From contig NZ_AWQS01000013.1 of NCBI RefSeq assembly GCF_000576575.1, forward strand, positions 1 to 42,764: a stretch of DNA of 42,764 nt. Reading direction: 5' to 3'. Below, piece after piece: positions 1 to 7,817 of this stretch (the stretch's first letter is position 1; each line of letters opens with the position of its first letter). The notes below the pieces were generated by a model that saw only the letters and a program-made list of their open reading frames with translations, was not told the DNA's origin and did no database searches. This stretch comes from Intrasporangium chromatireducens Q5-1. GTDB lineage: Bacteria > Actinomycetota > Actinomycetes > Actinomycetales > Dermatophilaceae. Position numbers and translations under genes: made by a program.

Positions 1-1
1 C

Positions 2-26
2 GGGTGGTGGGTGGTGGGTGGTGGGG
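2..26 (+). repeat. Heptad G-rich repeat at window edge
   Basis: Three copies of GGGTGGT followed by GGGG give four G-tracts separated by TGGT, a pattern able to form a G-quadruplex on the plus strand. It starts directly after the stop codon of the minus-strand gene at 27-824 and may continue beyond the window edge. Confidence 0.6.
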
Positions 27-824
27 TTAGATGCGGCTGTCCCCGCGGGCCGGCATGAGGTTGAGCTCGGCGAAGGTCAGCGCCTCGATGAGGTCGATCT
101 CGCGCTCGTCCGGCGTCAGCTTGCGGGTGCCGATCTCGACGATGACGTGCCCCTCGTAGTGCGTGTCCGCCAGCAGCTGCAGGACCTCCGAGCACGGCTG
201 CGTCCCGTGGCCCGGCACGAGATGATCGTCCTTGAACGTGTTGAGCCCGTCGGTGAGGTGCAGGTGGGCGAGCCGCGGACCCAGGGCCTTGGCCATCGCC
301 AGGCCGTCGACCCCGGCCGTCGCCGCGTGCGACAGGTCGAGGGTCACGTGCCGGTAGGGCTGGCCCACCGGGTCCCAGTGCGGCAGGTACGCCAGCATCT
401 GCCGCCGCGCCGTGATCCACGGGAACATGTTCTCGACGGCGAGCTTGAGACCCGAGGTGCGCTCGCGGTCAGCGACCCCGTCGACGAACTCAGCGGCATA
501 CTCACGCTGCCAGCGGAACGGCGGGTGCAGCACGACCGTGTCGGCACCGACTTCCTGCGCGAGCTCGATGGAGCGGTCGACCTTGCCCCACGGGTCCGCA
601 CCCCAGACGCGCTGCGTCAGCAGCAGGGTCGGCGCGTGGATGGAGACGATCGGGATGCCGTGCAGCTCGCTCAGCGAGCGCAGGGCGCCGGCCTCCTGCG
701 TGACCGGGTCGGTCCAGACCATGACCTCCATGGCGGTGTAGCCGAGCCGCGCCGCGGTCGCGAAGGCGGTGGCCGCGTTGGCGGGGTACACCGACGCCGT
801 CGACAGGCCGATCCGGATGGTCAT
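27..824 (-). CDS. Sugar phosphate isomerase/epimerase family protein (TIM barrel)
   Basis: 265 aa, full length for the xylose-isomerase-like TIM-barrel family (endonuclease IV/IolE fold). Strand-end motifs carry the expected metal and acid residues: SIHAP near residue 63, VVLHPP near 97, VENMF near 130, LDLSH near 163, HLHLTDG near 187 and VIVEIG near 228. The substrate cannot be told from sequence; members isomerise or epimerise sugars or act on related polyols. The ATG at 824 follows GAGAAT by six bases, so a leaderless start is possible; a GGAG lies slightly too far upstream for a normal ribosome site. It lies 45 bp downstream of the exopolyphosphatase gene on the same strand and is probably co-transcribed with it. 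Confidence 0.85.
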   Translation of the reverse strand: MTIRIGLSTASVYPANAATAFATAARLGYTAMEVMVWTDPVTQEAGALRSLSELHGIPIVSIHAPTLLLTQRVWGADPWGKVDRSIELAQEVGADTVVLHPPFRWQREYAAEFVDGVADRERTSGLKLAVENMFPWITARRQMLAYLPHWDPVGQPYRHVTLDLSHAATAGVDGLAMAKALGPRLAHLHLTDGLNTFKDDHLVPGHGTQPCSEVLQLLADTHYEGHVIVEIGTRKLTPDEREIDLIEALTFAELNLMPARGDSRI

Positions 825-869
825 GGGCCCATTCTCCGGTATGTGCCGTCCACGGGTCGTTCCCGACCC

Positions 870-1799
870 TCAGCCCTCGAGGTGGTCGAGCCGCCGCAGG
901 ATGAGCCCCTCCCGCATCGCCCACGGGCAGATCTCGAGCGACTCGATCGACAGCAGGTCCATCGCGGCCTCGGCGACGAGGGCCCCGGCGAGCAGCTGCG
1001 GCGCGCGGGTGCTCGACACCCCCGGCAGGGTCGAGCGCTCCGCCACGGTCATCGTCCGCAGCCGCGCCACGATGTCGGACGCGTCGGTGCGGGACAGCGC
1101 GCGCGGGACGAACGGGCCCTCGTCCGAGGGGGCCGCCCCGGCGATCCGGGCGAGCGAGCGGAGCGTCTTCGACGTGCCGACGTGTCGGTTCGGCCTGCCC
1201 GAGCGGAGCACCGGGCGCAGCTCCCGGGCCAGCTGGGCGCGGATGTGCTTGCGCAGCGCGGCAACCTGCTCAGCGGACGGTGGGTCGCCGCGCAGGTGGT
1301 CGCGGTGCAGTCGCCCGGCACCGAGCGGCAGGCTGAGCGCGACGTCCGGCTCCTCGTCCAGGCCGGTCGAGATCTCGAGCGACCCGCCACCGATGTCGAC
1401 GACGAGCAGGCGCCCGCTCGACCAGCCGAACCAGCGCCGCACCGCGAGGTAGGTCATCCGGGCCTCGTCGGTCCCCTCGAGCACCTGCAGCCCGAGCCCG
1501 GTGGCCTCAGCAACACCGGCGATGACGTCGTCGCCGTTCGGGGCGTCCCGGATGGCCGACGTCGCGAAGGCCATCAGGTCCTCCACCCCCTGGTCCTCGG
1601 CGACGCCCAGGCACTCCTGCACGAAGCCCTCGAGCCGGGCGGCCGTGTCGGGCGAGACGTTGCCGTCGGGAGTGAGGTTCTCGGCCAGGCGCAGCTCGAT
1701 CTTGTGCGAGAAGGCCGGCAGCGGGTGGGCGCCCACGTGCGCGTCGACGACGAGCAGGTTGACGGTGTTCGAGCCGACGTCGATGACGCCGAGCCTCAT
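870..1799 (-). CDS. ppx: Exopolyphosphatase, Ppx/GppA family
   Basis: 309 aa, the single-module size usual for actinobacterial Ppx proteins, without the C-terminal HD extension of the enterobacterial enzyme. The N terminus has the ASKHA phosphate-1 motif DVGSNT (residues 7-12), and [10 protein letters not shown] near residue 140 is the phosphate-2 motif. Members hydrolyse terminal phosphate from polyphosphate or pppGpp, and actinobacterial members are linked to the stringent response. The ATG at 1799 has GGGAG about nine bases upstream. A hairpin at 1871-1909 separates it from the ABC exporter genes, so it probably has its own promoter. Confidence 0.9.
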   Translation of the reverse strand: MRLGVIDVGSNTVNLLVVDAHVGAHPLPAFSHKIELRLAENLTPDGNVSPDTAARLEGFVQECLGVAEDQGVEDLMAFATSAIRDAPNGDDVIAGVAEATGLGLQVLEGTDEARMTYLAVRRWFGWSSGRLLVVDIGGGSLEISTGLDEEPDVALSLPLGAGRLHRDHLRGDPPSAEQVAALRKHIRAQLARELRPVLRSGRPNRHVGTSKTLRSLARIAGAAPSDEGPFVPRALSRTDASDIVARLRTMTVAERSTLPGVSSTRAPQLLAGALVAEAAMDLLSIESLEICPWAMREGLILRRLDHLEG

Positions 1800-1870
1800 G
1801 CGCGGGCTCCCGTGGTCACGCTCCGACCCTACAAGCGCCCCGGTCTTCCTGCGTCGGTCGCCCGAGCGGG

Positions 1871-1909
1871 AGGTATGCCGCTCACCGGCCGCAGCTGGGC
1901 GGCATACCT
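1871..1909 (-). terminator. Hairpin built from an inverted GTATGCCG pair
   Basis: AGGTATGCCGC (1871-1881) and GCGGCATACCT (1899-1909) form a perfect 11-bp stem with a 17-base loop. It sits just beyond the stop of the ABC permease gene, which is read leftward, and ahead of ppx. It is therefore a likely terminator of the exporter operon. No clear U-tract follows, as is common in high-GC actinobacteria. Confidence 0.65.
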
Positions 1910-1932
1910 GCCCGGTTGTCGGAGGGCGCGGC

Positions 1933-2667
1933 TCAGCGCGAGCGGCGGCTCAGCGTCAGCGAGGCGAGCGCGAGGGCGAGCACGATGAAGCCGCCGACGA
2001 CCGCGAGGTCGGCGCCGACGGTGCCGTACGGGTCGGTCTCGGTCGTGATCGTCTTCATGGCGTCGACGGCGTAGGACAACGGCAGCACGTTCGAGACCCA
2101 GTGCAGGACGTCCGGCATCTGGTCGCGGGCGATGAACAGGCCGCAGAGCAGGAACTGGGGGAAGATGAACGCCGGCATGAACTGGACGGCCTGGAACTCG
2201 GTGCGGGCGAAGGCGCTCGCGAGCAGGCCGAGGGCGCTGCCGAGGAGGGCATCGACGACGGCGACGACGACGAGCAGCCAGAGCGGACCGGCCACGTCGA
2301 GGCCACACACCCAGACGGCAAACGCCGTTGCGACCAGGGCCTGCAGGGTGCCGAGGACGGCGAAGGCGACCGCATAGCCGAGCATGAAGTCGCCCTTGCC
2401 GAGCGGCGTCGTGAGGAGCCGTTCGAGCGTGCCGGACTGCCGCTCGCGCAGCGTGGCGACGGAGGTGACGACGAACAGGACCGTCATCGGGAAGATCCCG
2501 AGGATCGCCGCACCGGTCCGATCGAAGACCGGGGTGCCGCTGAACATCCACGCGAGCAGCCCGATGAGCACGCACGGGACGACGACGATGAGGGCGATGG
2601 TGCGGCGGTCGGTGCGCACCTGTCGCAGCACGCGGGCGGCGGTCGCGAGGGTGAGGGCCGGGTTCAT
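1933..2667 (-). CDS. ABC-2 type exporter permease
   Basis: 244 aa with about six hydrophobic segments, beginning with [19 protein letters not shown] near residue 24. The [15 protein letters not shown] region near residue 75 is typical of ABC-2 permeases of the daunorubicin/NatB type. The ATG at 2667 overlaps the TGA of the ATPase gene (ATGA), so the two are translationally coupled. The open frame extends further upstream, but that part only shadows the ATPase gene. With the ATPase it should form an inner-membrane exporter for a drug, lipid or other small molecule; the substrate is unknown. Confidence 0.88.
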   Translation of the reverse strand: MNPALTLATAARVLRQVRTDRRTIALIVVVPCVLIGLLAWMFSGTPVFDRTGAAILGIFPMTVLFVVTSVATLRERQSGTLERLLTTPLGKGDFMLGYAVAFAVLGTLQALVATAFAVWVCGLDVAGPLWLLVVVAVVDALLGSALGLLASAFARTEFQAVQFMPAFIFPQFLLCGLFIARDQMPDVLHWVSNVLPLSYAVDAMKTITTETDPYGTVGADLAVVGGFIVLALALASLTLSRRSR

Positions 2668-3422
2668 GACGCCGCCTCCTGCGAGCGCTGGGCCGCGTCG
2701 ACGAGCGCGAGGAACGCGGCGTCGGGGTCGGTCGTGTGGGTTCGGGCGAGCAGTTCGTCGGGCGTGAGGTCGGCGAGGACCACGCCTTCGCGGAGCAGGA
2801 CGAGGCGGTCGCAGCGGCTCGCCTCGTCCATGACGTGGCTCGACACGATCAGGGAGTGGCCCGCGTCCGCGAGCCGGCGGAAGAGCGCCCACAGGTCGCG
2901 GCGCAGGACGGGGTCGAGGCCGACGGTCGGCTCGTCGAGGACGAGCAGGGTCGGCCGGCCGACGAGCGCCGCCGCGAGGGAGACCCGTGACTCCTGCCCG
3001 CCGGAGAGGTCCTGCACGAGCTGGTCGGCGTGGCGGGTCAGGTCGACCTCGACCAGGGTCCGGTCGACGGCCTCGGTGAGCGCCGCCCCCGTGAGTCCGA
3101 CGACCCTGCCGAAGTAGCGGATGTTGTCCCGGACGGACAGGTCGCCGTAGACGCTCGGCGACTGGGTGACATAGCCGACCTCGCGTCGCAGGGACGCCGA
3201 CCCCGCCGGGTGCCCGAGCACCGTGACGGTGCCGCCCTCGATGACCTGAACGCCGACGATGGCGCGCATCAGTGTCGTCTTGCCCGACCCGGAGGGGCCG
3301 AGCAGGCCGACGACCTGGCCGGCCGGCAGGTGCAGGGACAGGTCCGGCAGGACGAGGTGCCGGCCCCGGAGCACCCGGAGCCCGGCGATGACGACGGCGG
3401 AGCCCTCCGCGTTATTCATCAT
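2664..3422 (-). CDS. ABC exporter ATP-binding protein
   Basis: 252 aa nucleotide-binding domain. Walker A GPSGSGKTT is at residues 42-50, the Q-loop VTQSPSVYGDL near 90, the signature LSGGQESR near 140, Walker B LLVLDEPTVGLDP near 160, and the switch histidine in VSSHVMDE near 195. It energises the coupled permease. Translation starts at one of two adjacent ATG codons (3422 or 3419). The promoter box TAGATT is only seven bases from the first ATG, and there is no Shine-Dalgarno sequence, so the mRNA is probably leaderless. A 16-bp palindrome covers the start, and the neighbouring TetR gene is the obvious candidate repressor. Confidence 0.92.
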   Translation of the reverse strand: MMNNAEGSAVVIAGLRVLRGRHLVLPDLSLHLPAGQVVGLLGPSGSGKTTLMRAIVGVQVIEGGTVTVLGHPAGSASLRREVGYVTQSPSVYGDLSVRDNIRYFGRVVGLTGAALTEAVDRTLVEVDLTRHADQLVQDLSGGQESRVSLAAALVGRPTLLVLDEPTVGLDPVLRRDLWALFRRLADAGHSLIVSSHVMDEASRCDRLVLLREGVVLADLTPDELLARTHTTDPDAAFLALVDAAQRSQEAAS

Positions 3423-3430
3423 GTGATGAA
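3415..3430. promoter_or_regulatory. Palindromic operator candidate for the TetR regulator
   Basis: TTCATCA-TG-TGATGAA is a perfect 7-bp inverted repeat with a 2-bp centre. It covers the predicted transcription start and the first ATG of the ABC ATPase gene, and its last base is part of the -10 box. A bound TetR dimer here would block transcription initiation. Confidence 0.6.
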
Positions 3431-3458
3431 ATCTAGTCCGGTTCCGGCGCGGTGTCCA
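3430..3458 (-). promoter_or_regulatory. Promoter of the ABC exporter operon
   Basis: Read on the minus strand, TGGACA (3458-3453), a 17-bp spacer and TAGATT (3435-3430) form a good housekeeping-type promoter. It lies inside the 3' end of the tetR gene. The ATG at 3422 begins after seven bases, at the expected transcription start. Confidence 0.6.
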
Positions 3459-4038
3459 CGAGATGGGCCTGCAGGATCGGGCCCAGCCGCTCGACGATGA
3501 GGGCGTTCGGGGCGTCGACGAGGGCCGGCACCTTCAGGACGTAGCGCATCACCGCCATCCCGAGCATCTGCGCCCCGGCGAGCGACCCGCGCAGCTGTGG
3601 GTCCGACGCCCCGGTCGCCAGCGCGATCCGACCGAAGATCTCCCGGTTGAGGAACTCACGCAGGGCCCGAGCCCCCTCGTCACTCGTCATGCTCGACCGG
3701 AGCAGGGCGACGAGGACCTGCCGCCGCTCGGGCGGGTCCCACAGGAGCAGGAAGGTCTCGATGACCCGCCAGCCGAGCCGCGCGGGGTCGCCCTCGAAGA
3801 TCCGGCCGACGACGACGGTGGGGTCCACGGACAGGTCCACGGTCTCGGCGAACAGCTGCGCCTTGCCGGCGAAGTAGTGGTGCACGAGGGCGGGGTCGAC
3901 GCCCGCGTCCCGCGCGATCCCCCGGATCGAGGCCTTGTCGTAGCCCTTGGCAGCGAACTGCCCACGGGCGGCAACGATGATCGCGGCCCGCGTGTCGACC
4001 CCACCGGGACGCCGACCGCGCCCTCGTGCCGTCGTCAT
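3433..4038 (-). CDS. TetR family transcriptional regulator
   Basis: 201 aa from ATG at 4038. The N-terminal HTH includes [20 protein letters not shown], then [19 protein letters not shown], the hallmark TetR recognition helix followed by the YxxFxxK element. The C-terminal ligand domain (about residues 75-201) resembles the TetR_C type in which a leucine-rich helix is followed by [23 protein letters not shown]. The open frame runs further upstream, but TACGGT with a six-base gap precedes this ATG, supporting a leaderless start here. The gene directly precedes the ABC exporter on the same strand, and the palindrome at 3415-3430 is the likely operator. Confidence 0.9.
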   Translation of the reverse strand: MTTARGRGRRPGGVDTRAAIIVAARGQFAAKGYDKASIRGIARDAGVDPALVHHYFAGKAQLFAETVDLSVDPTVVVGRIFEGDPARLGWRVIETFLLLWDPPERRQVLVALLRSSMTSDEGARALREFLNREIFGRIALATGASDPQLRGSLAGAQMLGMAVMRYVLKVPALVDAPNALIVERLGPILQAHLVDTAPEPD

Positions 4039-4044
4039 GCCGTC

Positions 4045-4050
4045 ACCGTA
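4045..4050 (-). promoter_or_regulatory. -10 box for tetR
   Basis: TACGGT on the minus strand, six bases ahead of the ATG at 4038, with no ribosome site between them. This is the leaderless pattern seen repeatedly in the window. Confidence 0.45.
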
Positions 4051-4166
4051 TCCACCCGTGGGCGGTCGCGGAGGCACCGACGCCACCGCGAGCGGGAGGT
4101 CACCAGCGGACGGCAGCCGGCTCAGCGGCATACGGACCGAGCACGGGCGTGCAGCGGGAGGAGGCA

Positions 4167-4172
4167 TACAGT
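4167..4172 (+). promoter_or_regulatory. -10 box for the cysteine-rich protein gene
   Basis: TACAGT, followed after six bases by GTG at 4179. No Shine-Dalgarno sequence is present, so transcription probably starts at the G of the start codon. The identical TACAGT-N6-GTG arrangement is found at 6701-6715. Confidence 0.45.
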
Positions 4173-4178
4173 GTGCCG

Positions 4179-4976
4179 GTGGCCGAAGCACCGCTCGATC
4201 TTCCCCGCGTGTGGGTGGAGTTCACCGACCCGGCGGATACGGGACAGCGGTTCCGCTGCGACCTCACCTGGCTCACGAGCAGCTGGACGTGCATCTTCGG
4301 GGCCGGCTGCCACGGCATCTACGCCGACCGGCCGGACGACGGCTGCTGCACGCTCGGCGCCCACTTCACCGACAAGGACGACCGCAAGCGGGTCGCCGCC
4401 GTCGTCGCCGAGCTCGGCCCGGACGAGTGGCAGTACCACGACGTCGGCACGGCGACGGGCTCGAAGAACGACTGGTCCGAGAAGGAGGACGGCGCGCGCA
4501 AGACCCGGGTCGTCGACGGCGCGTGCATCTTCCTCAACCGGCTGGGGTTCCCCGCGGGCGCTGGCTGCGCGCTGCACCAGCACGCCGTGCTGACCGGCGT
4601 CGCCCCGCACACGACCAAGCCCGACGTCTGCTGGCAGCTGCCGATCCGCCGCACCTATCGCACCGTCGAGCTGCCGGACGAGTCGAGCTACCTCGAGGTG
4701 ACGATCACGGAGTACGACCGGCGCGGCTGGGGGCCGGGCGGACACGACCTCGACTGGTACTGCTCCGGCAACCCCGAGGCGCACGTCGGCCGCGAGCCGG
4801 TCTATCGCAGCTGTGCCGCCGAGCTGGTCGAGCTGATGGGCCGGCCGGCCTACGAGCAGCTCGTGCTGCGCGCCGAGGCCCACCTCGCCCAGGTGAAGGC
4901 TGCCGGGTCGCGCGGTGACCGGGCCCTGCTGCCGCTGCTCGTTCACCCCGCCACGCTGGAGGCCAGGCGCCGATGA
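4179..4976 (+). CDS. Cysteine-rich conserved protein, DUF3109/YkgJ-like metal-chelating type
   Basis: 265 aa from GTG at 4179 (GTG at 4173 is the alternative). Ten cysteines are arranged in blocks: [54 protein letters not shown] and YRSC. The order CIFL...C-A-L-H...KP..CW.LP resembles the DUF3109 and YkgJ zinc/iron-chelating families, so I infer metal or Fe-S binding. No catalytic role is known to me. It has no signal peptide and is probably cytoplasmic. Its TGA overlaps the ATG of the methyltransferase gene (ATGA), so the two are co-translated and may act together. The longer reading frame upstream of the promoter box is rejected as start. Confidence 0.7.
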   Translation: MAEAPLDLPRVWVEFTDPADTGQRFRCDLTWLTSSWTCIFGAGCHGIYADRPDDGCCTLGAHFTDKDDRKRVAAVVAELGPDEWQYHDVGTATGSKNDWSEKEDGARKTRVVDGACIFLNRLGFPAGAGCALHQHAVLTGVAPHTTKPDVCWQLPIRRTYRTVELPDESSYLEVTITEYDRRGWGPGGHDLDWYCSGNPEAHVGREPVYRSCAAELVELMGRPAYEQLVLRAEAHLAQVKAAGSRGDRALLPLLVHPATLEARRR

Positions 4977-5662
4977 CCGACATCATCCCGTCCCCGAACA
5001 TCTGGGAGACACCCGACGTCTACGAGGTCGAGAACCGGGGCGTCGACCGCGACCACGTCATCGAGTCGGCCATGCGGTCGATCGCGGACTGGGCCGGGCG
5101 CGACGTCGTCGACATCGGCTGCGGGACCGGCTTCCACCTGCCGCTGTTCGCGTCGACCGCACGCTCGGTGGTCGGCGTCGAGCCGCACCCACCGCTCGCT
5201 TCGCTTGCGCGCCAACGCATCTCGGGTATGCCGCAGTGCTCGGTCCTCGAGGACGGCGCGGCCGCGATCGGGGTGCCGGACGCGTCCTTCGACGTGGCGC
5301 ACGCGCGCTGGTCGTACTTCTTCGGGCCCGGTGCCGAGCCGGGGCTGGCCGAGCTGTCGCGGGTGATGCGGCCCGGCGGCACGGCGTTCGTCATCGACAA
5401 CGACGCGACCCGGTCGACGTTCGGCGCGTGGTTCCGGCGGGCGCTGCCGCACTACGACGCCCGGGCGGTCGAGCGGTTCTGGGAGCGGCACGGCTGGCAG
5501 CGCGAGCGCCTCGACATCCGGTGGGACTTCGACTCGAGGGAGGACTTCGAGGCGGTCGTCGGGATCGAGTTCTCGCCGAGTGAGGCCGACCTGATCCTGG
5601 CCGAGCATCCGGACGCGACCGGCGTCGACTACGCCGTGAACCTCTGGTGGCGCCACTACTGA
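4973..5662 (+). CDS. Class I SAM-dependent methyltransferase
   Basis: 229 aa with the Rossmann-type SAM site: motif [13 protein letters not shown] near residue 43, the acidic residue at the end of strand 2 in [10 protein letters not shown] near 66, [12 protein letters not shown] near 104, and [15 protein letters not shown] near 127. The overall shape matches the Methyltransf_11/25 group; the substrate is unknown. The ATG overlaps the stop of the cysteine-rich protein gene, which suggests a shared pathway. The gene ends at a pair of duplicated hairpins that separate it from the convergent DUF2520 gene. Confidence 0.85.
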   Translation: MTDIIPSPNIWETPDVYEVENRGVDRDHVIESAMRSIADWAGRDVVDIGCGTGFHLPLFASTARSVVGVEPHPPLASLARQRISGMPQCSVLEDGAAAIGVPDASFDVAHARWSYFFGPGAEPGLAELSRVMRPGGTAFVIDNDATRSTFGAWFRRALPHYDARAVERFWERHGWQRERLDIRWDFDSREDFEAVVGIEFSPSEADLILAEHPDATGVDYAVNLWWRHY

Positions 5663-5670
5663 CCACCGGC

Positions 5671-5791
5671 CCTGGTTCGAGGTATTCGGCGGACACCACT
5701 GACCGGTAAATACCTCGAACCCGCGAGCCCCGGACCTGGTTCGAGGTATTCGGCGGACACCACTGACCGGTAAATACCTCGAACCCGCGAG
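5671..5791. repeat. Tandem duplicated hairpin (64-bp period) between convergent genes
   Basis: Two 57-bp copies (5671-5727 and 5735-5791) appear identical. Each holds a perfect 13-bp inverted repeat, GGTTCGAGGTATT paired with AATACCTCGAACC (5674-5686 with 5709-5721; 5738-5750 with 5773-5785). The pair fills the gap between convergent stops at 5662 and 5794 and probably works as a double bidirectional terminator. Confidence 0.8.
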
Positions 5792-5793
5792 GG

Positions 5794-6684
5794 TCAGGAG
5801 TCGTCGGCGAGGGCCTCGAGGACCGGTTCGGCCGCGGCGGCGCTGAGCCGGCCCGACAGCACGGCCCGTTGCGCCGTCGCCCGCGCCATCGCCAGGTAGG
5901 TCGCACGGATGTCGGGAGCCTCGGACCCGAGCAGCTCCACGTGCTCGGCGACCGTCTCGGCGTCTCCGCGGGACACCGGGCCGCCCAGCGCCGCGTCACC
6001 GAGCTGCAGCGCGTTCGCCAGCGACGCCGACAGCAGCGGCTCGAGGACGCGCGCAGGGTCCTCGATCCCCGCCTCGCCGAGCAGCTGCATCGACTGGGCG
6101 ACCAGCGTGACGAGGTGGTCGGCGGCATGCGTGAGCGCGGCGTGGTAGGCCAGCCGTTGAGACTCGGGCACCCACACCGGGTCGCCCCCCATCTCGATGA
6201 CGAGCGCCTCGCCGAGCGGCCGGGCGAGGTCCATCGTCGTCACGGCGAAGCAGCAGTCGGCGAGCCGCTCGACGTCCATCGCCGTGCCGGTGAACGCCAT
6301 CGCGGGATGGATCGCCAGCGGGATGATGTTGCTGTCAGCGGCCGCCTCGAAGACCGAGATCCCGTGCGCCCCCGAGGTGTGCATGACGATCTGCCCGGGC
6401 GTGAAGACCCCGGCCCGGTGCAGCCCCGACACCAGGCCGGACAGCGTGTCGTCCGGCACCGCGAGGATGACGAGGTGCGCGCCGGCGATGACGTCGGGCA
6501 CCGGCTTGACCGGCGCCCCCGGCAACAGGTCGGCGGCGCGCGACAGCGACGCCTCGCTCACGGCCGAGACGCCGGTGACCCGGTGCCCGGCCCGTTCCAG
6601 CGCCGCCCCGAGCACTGCGCCGACGCGCCCGGCGCCGACGACCCCGATCTCGAAGCGCGCCGGTCGCTCGTGCGGAGTACTCAC
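5794..6684 (-). CDS. Rossmann-like and DUF2520 domain oxidoreductase
   Basis: 296 aa. The N-terminal dinucleotide site IGVVGAGRVGAVLGAALERAG (residues 13-33) and VILAVPDDTL near 72 are typical of 3-hydroxyacid/F420-dependent reductases. The C-terminal DUF2520 helices include LAIHPAMAFTG near 123 and LAYHAALTHAADHL near 158. The function of this family is not established; in many actinobacteria it neighbours panC, which is absent here. The start is GTG at 6684 with TAGCGT six bases upstream and no ribosome site, so it is probably leaderless. It is divergent from the MidA-family gene, with only 28 bp between the two start codons. Confidence 0.85.
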   Translation of the reverse strand: MSTPHERPARFEIGVVGAGRVGAVLGAALERAGHRVTGVSAVSEASLSRAADLLPGAPVKPVPDVIAGAHLVILAVPDDTLSGLVSGLHRAGVFTPGQIVMHTSGAHGISVFEAAADSNIIPLAIHPAMAFTGTAMDVERLADCCFAVTTMDLARPLGEALVIEMGGDPVWVPESQRLAYHAALTHAADHLVTLVAQSMQLLGEAGIEDPARVLEPLLSASLANALQLGDAALGGPVSRGDAETVAEHVELLGSEAPDIRATYLAMARATAQRAVLSGRLSAAAAEPVLEALADDS

Positions 6685-6712
6685 CCCGGCACGCTATCGC
6701 TACAGTCCCAGC
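6685..6712. promoter_or_regulatory. 28-bp divergent leaderless promoter region
   Basis: The minus strand carries TAGCGT (6696-6691), six bases before GTG at 6684. The plus strand carries TACAGT (6701-6706), six bases before GTG at 6713. Both -10 boxes fit between the start codons, so each -35 region must lie inside the other gene. The two polymerases could not bind at once. Confidence 0.5.
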
Positions 6713-7813
6713 GTGAGCTCAGTCCCGTGGCGGGTGGCCTGGCAGCGGGCCCTGTATGACGCTGAGCTCGGTTTCTATGTCACGCGCGGCGGTCCCGCCG
6801 CGCACTTCTCGACCGCGGCCCAGGGACCGACCGGCCGGGTCCTGGCCGAGGCTCTGCTCCGCCTCTGGGACCGCTACTGCCCGGACCACCTCCCCTCGGC
6901 CATCGTCGACGTCGGCGCAGGCCGCGGCGAGCTGACCACCCACCTCGCCGCCCTGACCGCCTCCCTCACGCGTATCTCCGACACTCTCGCCCGCCCCACC
7001 ACCCCCGAACGGTCCGTTCGCGGTCGAACTGGACGGTCTACCGGCCAGTTCGACCCCGAACGGTCGGTTCACGGAGAAGGGGGTGGGCGCACGCGGGTCG
7101 TCGGAGTCGACGTCGTGGACCGGCCACCCGGTCTGGACGCCAACATCGACTGGGTCCGGTCGCCCGGCGGACCGGACCTGCCGGACGGCCTGCGCGGCTT
7201 GACGAACGCCCTCGTCGTGGCTCATGAGTGGCTCGACGTCGTCCCGTGCACGATCGCCGAGGTCGACGACGACGGCACCCTGCGCGAGGTGCTCGTCGAC
7301 CCCGCGACCGGCGAGGATAGCGCTGGCTCGGCCGTGGAGCCCGCGGACCGGCTCTGGGCCGAGCAGCACTGGGCCGCAACCGCGCCCGGCGACCGCGTGG
7401 AGGTCGGCCGGAGTCGCGACGCCGCCTGGGCGGACCTCGTCGCCCGCGTCGACACCGGCCTCGTCGTGGGCATCGACTACGGCCACGACGCGAGCGAGCG
7501 GCCGAGCGGCGGGACGCTCGCGGCATACCGGCAAGGACACCTCGTGCACCCCGTGCCCGACGGCACGTGCGACCTCACCGCCCATGTCGCGATGGACACC
7601 CTCGACGCCGACGCGCTGCACCGCCAGCGCGAGCTGCTCGTCGACCTCGGGATCGAGGCCCGACCCCCTGACCATGACAGCGCCCGCGCCGACCCGCTCG
7701 GCTACCTCGGCGCCCTCGAGCGGGTCTCGGCCGAGGCCCGGCTCATCGACCGGGCCGGGTTCGGCGCCTTCTGGTGGGCGGTGAGGCGGGTGCACGGCCC
7801 CGACGTACCCTGA
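6713..7813 (+). CDS. SAM-dependent methyltransferase, COG1565 / NDUFAF7 (MidA) family
   Basis: 366 aa from a leaderless GTG. The N terminus WQRALYDAELGFYVTRG is the family hallmark, SAM motif I VDVGAGRGE is at residues 65-73, and VVGVDVV, IDW and ALVVAHEWLDVVPC follow. The C terminus has GLVVGIDYGHDASERPSGGTLAAYRQGH, also characteristic. The eukaryotic member NDUFAF7 dimethylates an arginine of the complex I 49-kDa subunit, the counterpart of NuoD, and an orphan NuoD homologue lies two genes downstream. Between HLAAL and VVGVDVV there are about 40 extra residues (roughly 84-126), partly encoded by a palindromic repeat at 7003-7074. Activity despite this insert is likely because the flanking motifs are intact. 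Confidence 0.85.
   Translation: MSSVPWRVAWQRALYDAELGFYVTRGGPAAHFSTAAQGPTGRVLAEALLRLWDRYCPDHLPSAIVDVGAGRGELTTHLAALTASLTRISDTLARPTTPERSVRGRTGRSTGQFDPERSVHGEGGGRTRVVGVDVVDRPPGLDANIDWVRSPGGPDLPDGLRGLTNALVVAHEWLDVVPCTIAEVDDDGTLREVLVDPATGEDSAGSAVEPADRLWAEQHWAATAPGDRVEVGRSRDAAWADLVARVDTGLVVGIDYGHDASERPSGGTLAAYRQGHLVHPVPDGTCDLTAHVAMDTLDADALHRQRELLVDLGIEARPPDHDSARADPLGYLGALERVSAEARLIDRAGFGAFWWAVRRVHGPDVP
7003..7074 (+). repeat. Palindromic element inserted in frame in the methyltransferase gene
   Basis: Two 21-bp direct repeats with two mismatches (7003-7023 and 7054-7074) flank an inverted repeat at 7022-7055, with arms GGTCGAACTGG and CCAGTTCGACC plus CGGT/ACCG. Each direct repeat itself holds GAACGGTCCGTTC or a near copy, which is palindromic. 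The 72-bp length is a multiple of three and keeps the frame open. The encoded Arg/Gly/Ser-rich stretch interrupts the methyltransferase fold between strands 1 and 2. Confidence 0.7.
7806..7811 (+). promoter_or_regulatory. -10 box for the copC-like gene
   Basis: TACCCT overlaps the end of the methyltransferase gene and is followed after six bases by ATG at 7818. An internal promoter with leaderless start is likely, in addition to read-through. Confidence 0.4.
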
Positions 7814-7817
7814 GGCC

